64,000 nucleotides of DNA, taken from NCBI RefSeq assembly GCF_902459735.1, contig NZ_CABPRV010000002.1, forward strand, positions 496,001 through 560,000, given 5' to 3'. The translations under genes and the position numbers were made by a program. This stretch comes from Pandoraea capi (GTDB lineage Bacteria; Pseudomonadota; Gammaproteobacteria; Burkholderiales; Burkholderiaceae). The notes under the pieces are model-generated. The model made no database searches. It was not told the DNA's origin and worked only from the letters and a program-made list of their open reading frames with translations. This document shows positions 17,869 to 26,443 of the stretch, one piece after another (the stretch's first letter is position 1; each line of letters begins with the position of its first letter).

Positions 17869-20526
17869 TTACGTCTGCCGTGCGCCGCGCAGGCGGTTCT
17901 GCCAGCGCGTCACCAGTTTGCCCAGCAAGTAGTTGGCGAGCACCTGATAGCCGCGCAGGCCCATCGCCAGCATTTCGAACAGCGCCTTGATCGGTTCGTC
18001 GCGCGTGCGCTCGGCGTCCCAGTCCCGCCATGCGTCGGCGCGCCCGAACGTGAACTGCACGAGATGCTTGTCCTGCTCGGCCGTGAGCGGCAGGAACGAC
18101 AGGAACAGATCGTGACCGCGCGCACCCACCACACTCACCGGAAAGCCGTATTCGGTCGCGCCCCGCGCGAGTGCTACGTGCGCCTCGGTGCCCACCGCCG
18201 GATCGATCGCCACCGGCAGCACCAGCGCCAGCCCGCCGCCGGAGAAGTCGCGCGTGTGGCAAGCCATTGTCCGGCCATCGGGCAGATACAGCGTCGCGGG
18301 CATGCGCATCGACACGCGGTGCGTGCGCCGCACTTGCTTGACTTCCGTCGCCACCGCCACGGCCGCGCCCAGCACCGCGAGGTTGAACGTCACCCACAAC
18401 AGGTTGAAGACCAACGCGCCGGATTCGTGCGCCGGGCCATAGAAGTAACGCAGGATCCCCGCGAGAAAGCCCGCCACGTTGAAGCCGAGCAGCACCAGAT
18501 ACGGCTTCGAAATGCTCCAGTCGAAGAAGCTCTGTTCGATCAGACCGCCCTTGGCCGTGACGTTGAACTTGCCGTAGCGCGGGTTGATGAACGCGACGGT
18601 CGTCGGTAGCGCGACGTACCACGCCAGCACGGCTTCGTAGACGTCCGACCAGAACGAGTGGCGGTACTTGCCCTGAATCCGCGAGTTCGCAATGTTCGCG
18701 TGCGCGATGTGCGGCAGCACGTAGGCACAGATGCTCAGCGCCGCCGCCTGCACGATATGCAGCCCGAAGAACAGATAGCAGATGGGCGCGAGCAGGAAGA
18801 TGATGCGCGGAATGCCGTAGAAGAAGTGCAGCATGCCGTTCGCGTAGCAAATCCGCTGCCCGAGTTTCAGGCCACGCCCGAACAGCGGATTGTCGACGCG
18901 GAAGATCTGCGCCATGCCGCGCGCCCATCGAATGCGCTGGCCCACGTGACCGGAGAGCGACTCGGTTGCCAGACCGGCGGCCTGCACCACCTTCAGATAC
19001 ACCGTGTTCCAGCCGCGACGGTGCATCTTGAGCGCCGTGTGCGCGTCTTCCGTCACTGTCTCGACGGCAACCCCACCGACTTCGTCGAGCGCGGTGCGAC
19101 GCAGCACCGCACATGAGCCACAGAAGAACGATGCGTTCCAGAAGTCGTTCCCATCCTGCACGATCCCGTAGAACAGACGCCCTTCGTTCGGCACCGCGCC
19201 ACGCGTGGCCAGATTGCGCTCGAACGGGTCATCGGAGAAGAAGTGGTGCGGCGTCTGCACGAGCGAGCATCGATCGTCCTTGAGGAACGAGCCCATCGTC
19301 GTTTGCAGGAACGAGCGCACGGGGATGTGATCGCAGTCGAAGATCGCGATGAACTCGCCTTGCGTCTTGCCGAGCGCGTGGTTGATGTTGCCCGCCTTCG
19401 CGTGGCGATTGTCGGGGCGTGTCATGTAATGCACGCCGGCGGCTGCCGCGAATTCACGCATCTCCTGACGACGTCCGTCGTCGAGCAGATAGATGTTGAG
19501 CTTCTCCGGCGGCCAGTCGATCCCGCAGGCGGCATAGACGGTCGGGCGCACCACGTCCAGACCTTCGTTGTAAGTCGGGATGTAGACGTCGACACTCGGC
19601 CACAGACGGGGATCGGGCGGCAGCGGCGTAATGCGCCGCTGCAACGGCCAGATCGTCTGGATGTATCCAAACAGCAGGATCATCCACGTGTACATCTCGG
19701 CGGCCACGAGCGTATAACCGACAGCGGCTTCGGCAGCCGTGTCGAACGCCAGCGATTGCGTGAGACGCCACCACACATAGCGGATCGTCGACGTGAGCGA
19801 CAGGCCGATGAGCACCAGCACCGAATACTGGCTGTCCAGCCGCCGGAACACCAGCGCCAGCGTCAGCGTGCAGATCGAGAACAGCAGTTGCGAGAAGGGG
19901 TCGAACGGGGTCGTCACGATCCAGAACACCCCGATCAGACCGAGCAGCGCGACCACCGTCGACGTCACGCGCCACTGCATCACCTTTTCCAGCTTCTTGT
20001 CGAACTTGTGCGCGAGTTCGGCGGGCGTGTCCGGGGGAATACCGAAGAGCGACTGCACCAGCCACAGGCGCAAACGTTCGTTGCCCGAGCGGAACGCGAG
20101 CCAGGCGGTGTACGGCGGGAAGGCCGGACGCCTGTCGGGCCGACGCCATATCATCGCTTTGACCAATGACCAGAAGCGCGTATCGGTCGGCACGTCGAGC
20201 CGTTGCGTGACACGCTCGTTGAACCACGCGAGCGCCCGGCCCGGATGATCGGGGCGACCGGTACGTGCGGGCTGAAACACGAGGCGCAGCCACCAGTCGC
20301 GCCATTCGTCGAGTTGACGGACATCCAGCCGCACTGCCAACCGGGCCACCAGATGATCCGTCATCTGCGAGATCCACAACCGGTGACGCGGCGAGCGCAC
20401 CGTTGCCGCAAGCAGCCATTGCATGACGCCGGGCGTGCGACCGTCCGGACGATTCGGCAGGACGAGGCGTATCGCGAGAATGTCGCGTCCGAGCCGGTAG
20501 AGGGAACCGAGTGCGTCGCTGATCAT
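17869..20526 (-). CDS. bcsA: Cellulose synthase catalytic subunit BcsA (UDP-forming)
   Basis: 885 residues from the ATG at 20526, which overlaps the bcsQ stop (ATGA). A longer frame lies inside bcsQ and is not used. About 190 cytoplasmic N-terminal residues precede the membrane helices. The family-2 glycosyltransferase core holds DDG 349-351, DCDH 397-400, FFCGS 467-471, TED 492-494 and QRIRW 530-534. More helices follow, then a PilZ domain with the c-di-GMP motif RRTHR (733-737) and DFSGGG (760-765). All catalytic and c-di-GMP residues are present, so the enzyme should be active and c-di-GMP controlled. It forms the inner-membrane complex with BcsB. Confidence 0.97.
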   Translation of the reverse strand: MISDALGSLYRLGRDILAIRLVLPNRPDGRTPGVMQWLLAATVRSPRHRLWISQMTDHLVARLAVRLDVRQLDEWRDWWLRLVFQPARTGRPDHPGRALAWFNERVTQRLDVPTDTRFWSLVKAMIWRRPDRRPAFPPYTAWLAFRSGNERLRLWLVQSLFGIPPDTPAELAHKFDKKLEKVMQWRVTSTVVALLGLIGVFWIVTTPFDPFSQLLFSICTLTLALVFRRLDSQYSVLVLIGLSLTSTIRYVWWRLTQSLAFDTAAEAAVGYTLVAAEMYTWMILLFGYIQTIWPLQRRITPLPPDPRLWPSVDVYIPTYNEGLDVVRPTVYAACGIDWPPEKLNIYLLDDGRRQEMREFAAAAGVHYMTRPDNRHAKAGNINHALGKTQGEFIAIFDCDHIPVRSFLQTTMGSFLKDDRCSLVQTPHHFFSDDPFERNLATRGAVPNEGRLFYGIVQDGNDFWNASFFCGSCAVLRRTALDEVGGVAVETVTEDAHTALKMHRRGWNTVYLKVVQAAGLATESLSGHVGQRIRWARGMAQIFRVDNPLFGRGLKLGQRICYANGMLHFFYGIPRIIFLLAPICYLFFGLHIVQAAALSICAYVLPHIAHANIANSRIQGKYRHSFWSDVYEAVLAWYVALPTTVAFINPRYGKFNVTAKGGLIEQSFFDWSISKPYLVLLGFNVAGFLAGILRYFYGPAHESGALVFNLLWVTFNLAVLGAAVAVATEVKQVRRTHRVSMRMPATLYLPDGRTMACHTRDFSGGGLALVLPVAIDPAVGTEAHVALARGATEYGFPVSVVGARGHDLFLSFLPLTAEQDKHLVQFTFGRADAWRDWDAERTRDEPIKALFEMLAMGLRGYQVLANYLLGKLVTRWQNRLRGARQT

Positions 20527-21317
20527 GCGCGTGTGCCTCCCGGTCCGCTGCCGGTGCCCGGCTTGCCGTCGGAGGCGTCTTCCGTCGCCGTCGCACGTGC
20601 CAGCCACGCTTCGAGGTGGACGAAGTCGAGTGCGGCCTGCGAGCCATCGCCAGCCCTGGCAAGCGATCCGCCGTTCGCCGCCGCACGGCCGACGGCGTCA
20701 TCACGATGGATGCGCAGGGGCACGACCGCATCGCCGCCGCGCGCCTGAATCAGATGGAGCAGATCGTTGTTCAGCGGCGAATTCGATGCCGCCAGATTCG
20801 GCACCATCTGCGCCCTTCCCCGACAGGCCGTCATCAGATCGGATTGCGTGACGTAGCCGGTCGTCGTCACCGGCACCACGCCCAGCACCAGATCGGCAGC
20901 CGCCACGGCGGCCTGTGCGATAGTGTCCGGCAGGCGCTGCGTGTCGATGAACACGCGGGTGCCCGATGGCCATCCGAGCGCATCGAGCTGACGACGCAGG
21001 CCACCCGCATCCCCGCTCAGCCATGCGCCGAAGGCCGTCAGGGTGGCGGCGTCGTTACGTCCAGCGGGCAACAGCGACACGCCTTCGGGCGTCTCGCGCA
21101 GTACGGCCCGCCAGCCGTCCGGCGCGACGCCCGGCGACAGTACGCCGGTCTCGCACGTCTCACGCAAGCCCAGCAGCGCACCGATGCTGTTCTGCGCGTC
21201 GAGTTCCAGCACGGCCGCCGGATGCCCGACATGCGCGAGCTGTGTGGCGAGATGCGCGGTCACCGTGCTGCGTCCGGCACCGCCGGCACTGGAGACGATA
21301 GCGATGAGCGTCAGCAT
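20523..21317 (-). CDS. bcsQ: Cellulose biosynthesis protein BcsQ (MinD/ParA-like), degenerate P-loop
   Basis: 264 residues. The ParA/MinD-type start reads MLTLIAIVSSAGGAGRSTVT. The deviant Walker A normally has K-G-G-x-G-K-T; here it is A-G-G-A-G-R-S-T, with both lysines gone. E. coli BcsQ also departs from the lysine consensus, so this is a family trend. Other parts fit the fold: VLELDAQNSIGALLGL (switch I region) and VFIDTQRLP. BcsQ helps localise the synthase to the pole and is needed for cellulose in E. coli. It starts 3 bases after bcsC and overlaps bcsA, so translation is coupled. Confidence 0.9.
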   Translation of the reverse strand: MLTLIAIVSSAGGAGRSTVTAHLATQLAHVGHPAAVLELDAQNSIGALLGLRETCETGVLSPGVAPDGWRAVLRETPEGVSLLPAGRNDAATLTAFGAWLSGDAGGLRRQLDALGWPSGTRVFIDTQRLPDTIAQAAVAAADLVLGVVPVTTTGYVTQSDLMTACRGRAQMVPNLAASNSPLNNDLLHLIQARGGDAVVPLRIHRDDAVGRAAANGGSLARAGDGSQAALDFVHLEAWLARATATEDASDGKPGTGSGPGGTRA

Positions 21318-21320
21318 GGG

Positions 21321-24300
21321 TCAGTAACTCCAGATCGGCCGGACCGGCGACGGCGGCATCGGCACGTCGCCACGACGGGCATCGAAGTGATAACGCATAT
21401 AGACGAGGAAGCGATTCGGCGCGTAGTAGTCGGAGCGCTCGAACTGCACCTGAGCGCCGATCACCCAATGGCGGTTGACCCAATACTCCGCGCGTCCCGT
21501 GACCGAGAAACCCACGCCGAAACCGCCGCCCGAGCCGTACGTCAGATCGCCGCTGGCGGCCTGCAACGCGCCATTGGTCGGGAAGTACGGCATCGCTTTC
21601 TCCTGACTTTGCGAGAACGACACCGACCCGCGCAGGTAGTAGGACCAGCGTTGCGTGCGTCCGTACCATTCCAGCGGCAGCGTGAGCGAGACGTAGGTCT
21701 GTGGGCTGTAATACCCGCCGTGGCCGTAGGTGTAATACCGCTCGTTCTGCGCGAAGCTGTCGAAGAACAACGTGACCCCCGTGTTCAATCGCATGTCGCG
21801 CTTGTAGATCAGCGGCAGGTCGACACCCGCGCGCGCCGACACTTCCGAGTTGTTCAGCACGTTCTCGCCGGTCAGACGCGCGACGCTCGCTTCGCCGAAG
21901 ATGCCCCACTTCGTGAAATCGCGTGACGCGTGGAACGTGATCGCATCGCGGCGCACGCCGCCCCATTTGCCGTCGCCGAAGATTTCAGGCAGCGGCAGAT
22001 AAGCGCCCGCATACGACACCATGCTGCCGGTCATCGGCCGACGTGACGCGTCGACCCAGTAGTTGTAACGGCCCAGATTGCCGAACAGACGCACGCCTCC
22101 GGTCACGTACGAAATCGGGAAACCGATCGGCGTGTGGCCGATATCGGCGCGAATCCAGTCGTTTTCATATCCCAGCATGAGCGCCTGCCCATGCGCCTTC
22201 TGACGCTTGGTGCCGTAGTCGCGCAGCAGGCCGGGGTTGGCCGCACGGAACGCATCCACGTTGAGGAACGGCAGCGTGCCGAACTCCGACGTCCCGTTGA
22301 GCGGCAAGTCGCCCGAATCGGCGCTGACGTAATCCGTCTGCGCGAAGACGTGACCGTCGTAGCCCACGGCGTACTGCCCGTACAACGGCACAGCGCGCGC
22401 ATTGAACATGGAGATGCCGCCGTCGCCCTTCTTCTGATCGATTTCGTAGCCCGCCGCCACGTAGCTGTTACGACGCGACTCCAGCGAATCGATGGCCGAC
22501 TCGGCGGACGTCATGCCGTCGTATCCCGGCAGTGCGCCCTGCACGATCTCTTCCTTGCGTGCCTGGTCGTACCAGCCTTTGGCCTCGTTGTAGTGCCGCT
22601 GCGACTGGGCGATGCGACCCCGCTGTACGGTGACGGCCGACGTGTCGGGAAACTGGGTTCGCAGCCGGTCGTTCAGGGCGATGGCCTCGTCGTAGCGCTC
22701 CATCGCGGTGAGACGTCGCACGGCGGCGAGTTGCGTCCAGACGTCGTCGGGCGCGGCCTCGGCCAGCGCGCGGTCGAGTTCGCGGTTGGCGGCTTCGTCG
22801 TCCTGCAATTCGTACAGCACGCGCACCAGCGACAGACGCGCATCCTGATTCGTCGGGTCCTGCCGGATCTGGTCCTCGGCGATCTTGCGGGCGTCGTCGT
22901 AGCGGCGCTCGTCGAAATAGATGTCGCCGAGCGTCGAGAGCGCACGCTTGTCCGGCGGCCGACGCGAGAGCAACGGTTCGAGCTTTTCCTGCGCCGTGCG
23001 GAAGTCGCCCAGCGCGCGTGCCTTGTCGGCCTGCCGCAGCGCCAGACGATCCTGCAGGTCCTGCCATTCGTCACGCTGGTCGGCGCCGAGTGCGGCCGGA
23101 TCCATGCGTGCGAGGAACGTGCCGAGTTCGGTGTCGCGCTCAGCGGTATTGAGGAGTTCGGCGTAACGGAGTTGGGCGTCCGGCTGCGGCTTGTCGGCGT
23201 GCGCGGCGAGCCAGTCGCGCATGAGCGCGAGGCCCTGCTCCGGTTGTCCCGCGCTCACCCGGGCGCGCGCGACTTCGCCGATCAGTTCCGGATCGTTCCC
23301 CGCCAACGTGAGGGCTTCGGCGTAACGACGCTCGCTTTCGTCCTCGTTGCCCGCAGCATACGCTTCGCGTGCCAGACGCGCCGTGTCGCGAATCGCCAGC
23401 GTCGTGCGCATGCGCTGGATCGACGGCGTGACGTTCGCCGCAGGAATCTGCGCGAGCGATTCGCGGGCGCCGGCTTCGTCGTCGATCACATTGAGGTAAA
23501 TGGCCTGCGCGTAGAGCATCTGCGCGCGGTCGTCGGGTTCGAGCGGCTGACGCATGCCTTCGGTCATGACCTCTCGGCCGATCTGCGGCAGCCGGAGCTT
23601 GCGGTACAGACTGGCGAGCGCGTAGCGTGTCCAGGCGTTGCCCGGATCGAGTGCGACGGCACGCTCCAGCGCGGCCAGCGCCGGGCCGTTGTGACCTTCG
23701 GCGATAGCGCGATCGGCGTCGTCGGACAGCGCGGCAGCCTCTGCCTTGTCGAAACGCGTCTTGTCCTGCGGGAAACGCCGACGCAGGTCGCCCAGCAGGT
23801 TTGCCAGCTCGGTGCGTCGCTGCTCACGCGAGTACAGCGTAATCATGCCGCGCAACGCCGTATCGTTGTCCGGCTCGATCTTCAGCGCCTGCTGGAAAAG
23901 TTTCTCGGCGTCGTTGTCGCGCTTGTCGTCCAGCGCAATGTCACCGAGCAACGCCAGTCCGTCGGGATTGTTCGGGTCGCTGGCGAGTGCGCTGCGTACC
24001 AACCGGTCGGCATCTGCGAGACGGCCGGCGTCGCGGGCATCGCGCGCGTCGGACATCGCGCCCCAGAACTGCGAGGTTCTGAGCAGGCTGCGCCATTTGC
24101 CCGCGTTATCCGCGTCCTTTCGCATCGCCTGTGAAAACAGCTCCTGCGCGCCTTTGTGGTCGCCCTGACGCATCTTCACGAGGCCCAGCGAGCCGAGCAA
24201 CTCGCCGTCGTTGGGACGTTTGACACGCGCCGCGTCGAGCGACTTCTCGGCCTCGTTCAGCCGTCCCTGATCCAGCGCCTTGATGCCCGCCTGCCGCGAC

Positions 24301-25205
24301 TTGTAGGCGGGATCGTTGAGCATTCGCGTGCGCGCTGCCTGCTGTGCCCCCAGCTTGTCGTACGCCGCGCGGATATCCGCGTCGTTCGGCGCCAGTGCCA
24401 GATAACGCTGATACAGCGGCAACCAGGCCAGGTTGCCGTCTGCCTTCGAGAGCCCTTTCTGCCAGAGCGGCAACAGCGCGTTGAGGTCCGCATTCGGACG
24501 TGCCGCCAGCTCCGCGACCATGCGCGTGCCCGCCAGACGGCTCGACGGCCGGTCGATCATCAGTTCGGCCAGCGACTGCGACGCACGCGAATCCTCGGGC
24601 GATGCCTTCGACAGATTCGCCAGCCCCTGTTGCGCTGCGGGCCAGCCGTTGGTCGCATTGGCCTGTGCACGGTAGTACTCCACACCGAGTTCGCCGCTGG
24701 GCGGGCCGTCGGGGAACAGTGCCTTGTACTCGGCGAAGGCGGCGTCGGCCTGTCCGCTGCGCTGGAGCAACCGGGCGCGGGCAATGCGGGATTTGTCGAC
24801 GGTATTGATGCGAATCACGTCGGCCAGCGCTTTGGTCGCCGGTGCATTCGGATAGCGCGCACGCAGCGTCTGCAACGCCTTGTTCGCGTCCGCTGGTTTG
24901 TTTTCCTCGATGTCGATCTGGCCGAGTAACGAGAGCACGTCGGGTTGATCCGGCTGCACGAGCAAGGCCTTCTCGAGCGCCGCGCGGGCGAGATCGTTGC
25001 GATGCCGCGAGTGCCAGAGCGTGGCGCTCGCGAGCAGGTTACTGACGTCGCGATTGGCCACAGCGGCGCCCGGCTTTGCCGTGGTGTTCGCCGCATTCGT
25101 CGGGGACGGCGCGGGCGCAGCGCGCACGTGCCCTCCGCTGGCCGCCATCAGCAGGCAGGTCATGCAGGCGGAGCGGATCAGCGTGTCGCGCAAACCGCCT
25201 CCCAA
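21321..25205 (-). CDS. bcsC: Cellulose synthase outer-membrane subunit BcsC (TPR plus beta-barrel)
   Basis: Up to 1294 residues. The start is uncertain: TTG at 25205, TTG at 25193 (GGGAGG at 25198-25203 lies 4 bases upstream of it) or ATG at 25163. All begin within or before a signal peptide ending near HVRAAPAP. Residues of about 40-920 are tandem TPR repeats (periplasmic solenoid). The last 340 or so form the BCSC_C outer-membrane barrel, with alternating aromatic strands and a C-terminal Tyr (PIWSY). It exports the glucan through the outer membrane. It overlaps bcsZ by up to 28 bases. Confidence 0.95.
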   Translation of the reverse strand: MGGGLRDTLIRSACMTCLLMAASGGHVRAAPAPSPTNAANTTAKPGAAVANRDVSNLLASATLWHSRHRNDLARAALEKALLVQPDQPDVLSLLGQIDIEENKPADANKALQTLRARYPNAPATKALADVIRINTVDKSRIARARLLQRSGQADAAFAEYKALFPDGPPSGELGVEYYRAQANATNGWPAAQQGLANLSKASPEDSRASQSLAELMIDRPSSRLAGTRMVAELAARPNADLNALLPLWQKGLSKADGNLAWLPLYQRYLALAPNDADIRAAYDKLGAQQAARTRMLNDPAYKSRQAGIKALDQGRLNEAEKSLDAARVKRPNDGELLGSLGLVKMRQGDHKGAQELFSQAMRKDADNAGKWRSLLRTSQFWGAMSDARDARDAGRLADADRLVRSALASDPNNPDGLALLGDIALDDKRDNDAEKLFQQALKIEPDNDTALRGMITLYSREQRRTELANLLGDLRRRFPQDKTRFDKAEAAALSDDADRAIAEGHNGPALAALERAVALDPGNAWTRYALASLYRKLRLPQIGREVMTEGMRQPLEPDDRAQMLYAQAIYLNVIDDEAGARESLAQIPAANVTPSIQRMRTTLAIRDTARLAREAYAAGNEDESERRYAEALTLAGNDPELIGEVARARVSAGQPEQGLALMRDWLAAHADKPQPDAQLRYAELLNTAERDTELGTFLARMDPAALGADQRDEWQDLQDRLALRQADKARALGDFRTAQEKLEPLLSRRPPDKRALSTLGDIYFDERRYDDARKIAEDQIRQDPTNQDARLSLVRVLYELQDDEAANRELDRALAEAAPDDVWTQLAAVRRLTAMERYDEAIALNDRLRTQFPDTSAVTVQRGRIAQSQRHYNEAKGWYDQARKEEIVQGALPGYDGMTSAESAIDSLESRRNSYVAAGYEIDQKKGDGGISMFNARAVPLYGQYAVGYDGHVFAQTDYVSADSGDLPLNGTSEFGTLPFLNVDAFRAANPGLLRDYGTKRQKAHGQALMLGYENDWIRADIGHTPIGFPISYVTGGVRLFGNLGRYNYWVDASRRPMTGSMVSYAGAYLPLPEIFGDGKWGGVRRDAITFHASRDFTKWGIFGEASVARLTGENVLNNSEVSARAGVDLPLIYKRDMRLNTGVTLFFDSFAQNERYYTYGHGGYYSPQTYVSLTLPLEWYGRTQRWSYYLRGSVSFSQSQEKAMPYFPTNGALQAASGDLTYGSGGGFGVGFSVTGRAEYWVNRHWVIGAQVQFERSDYYAPNRFLVYMRYHFDARRGDVPMPPSPVRPIWSY

Positions 25206-26443
25206 GGCACTTCCAGCGTGCCGTCGGCCGCGAAGCGAAAGCGCGCCTCGTGCCAGCCGAGTCCGAACAGCGAAAGCACCGAGCTGTAATAGCCCGGCGG
25301 CGATTGGGCGTCCAGTGAGCGGGCCCGGTCGGCCTGCCCCCGGGCGAGTGCCGTGTCACCCACGGCTTGCAGCAGCGGGACGAGCGCCGCCGAGAACCCG
25401 GCCCCACCCGCCTCATGTCCCTGCTTTGCCTTGCCATCTCGCGTGTCGACCCGCTCGGGCGGTGCGCCGTGCGCGGCCACGTACTTGAGCATGCCGCCGA
25501 AGGTGTGCATCAACGCGCGGAAGTCGTCGCTGCCCGGGGCGAGCATGCCCGCCCAGAGATAGACCCGAATCGCGTTGTAACTCCCTTCGCCCTGCGTCTC
25601 GGGATCGACTTCGAAGCCACGTCCGGCGCGATACATCGCCCATTCGGGGGCGAAGCCCAGCGGCGGCGCAGTGAGCGTAATCTGCTTGAGCGATGACGCA
25701 ATGAGTTGCCCCCAGCCGCTATCGGGAAACAAGCCTGCGAGACGCCGTACCACTTGCATCGGCACGTAGCTGGGGTTGAGTCGCCACAGGTCTTTCGCCG
25801 GATGAAAACCCACAGGGGCGGGTAACAGCGTGCGCCCCAGGCCGGGGATGAAGTCGGTCTCCTCGGACGCAATCCGACGCGCCAGGAGCGCCCCGAGCGC
25901 GGTGTAGCGACGCACCTTCCACAAGCGTCCCGCTTCGCCCAGCGCGTAGGCGATCCACATGTCGGCATCACTCGCGGGGTTGCTGTCGAGCACCGCCCAC
26001 TGGCCGTCATCCTTCTTGCCCCAGAGCCACGCGGGCGGATGCGCCGTCAGATCCCCTTGCGCGAGATTGTTGACGGTCCACTCCAGCACCTTGTCGAAGG
26101 TCGCCCGGTCATTGGCGACGACGGCAAACATGAGGGCGTACGCCTGCCCTTCGGAGACCGTGCGCAGGTCGGGCATGCTGGGGTCGACGACACGGCCGTC
26201 GTCGCTGAGGAATCCGGCCTTGAAGCGGGTCCAGGCAGGCCAGTCGACCGGCGGGCATGCCCGGGAGACGGTCGACGACGCGGCCGTGGCCGCAGATGCC
26301 GCAGGCGCCGATGCTCCCGACGGCTTGGCGGGCGCACCTTGCGCGGCGGACGTCACACCGGCGAGCATCGGCCCCGCGCCACAGGCGACGAGCGCCCGCA
26401 GCACGGCCCGACGGCGCCGGCTGTCAGCATCGGCGCGTGTCAT
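25178..26443 (-). CDS. bcsZ: Periplasmic endo-1,4-beta-glucanase BcsZ (GH8)
   Basis: 421 residues, longer than E. coli BcsZ (about 368) because of an Ala/Pro-rich linker near 36-60. The N-terminus has a run of arginines (SRRRR) before a hydrophobic segment, which could be a twin-arginine signal; that is uncertain. The GH8 signature SEGQAY is at 97-102, with Glu98 as the predicted general acid, followed by LWGKKDDGQW and DSNPASDADMWIAYAL. It trims or releases nascent cellulose in the periplasm. The ATG directly abuts the bcsB stop codon, so it is co-transcribed. Confidence 0.95.
   Translation of the reverse strand: MTRADADSRRRRAVLRALVACGAGPMLAGVTSAAQGAPAKPSGASAPAASAATAASSTVSRACPPVDWPAWTRFKAGFLSDDGRVVDPSMPDLRTVSEGQAYALMFAVVANDRATFDKVLEWTVNNLAQGDLTAHPPAWLWGKKDDGQWAVLDSNPASDADMWIAYALGEAGRLWKVRRYTALGALLARRIASEETDFIPGLGRTLLPAPVGFHPAKDLWRLNPSYVPMQVVRRLAGLFPDSGWGQLIASSLKQITLTAPPLGFAPEWAMYRAGRGFEVDPETQGEGSYNAIRVYLWAGMLAPGSDDFRALMHTFGGMLKYVAAHGAPPERVDTRDGKAKQGHEAGGAGFSAALVPLLQAVGDTALARGQADRARSLDAQSPPGYYSSVLSLFGLGWHEARFRFAADGTLEVPWEAVCATR

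Noticed and set aside
22134-24134. 666-residue open frame antisense to bcsC
   Set aside because: Arg/Val-rich shadow of the TPR-coding strand with no motifs; bcsC explains the region.
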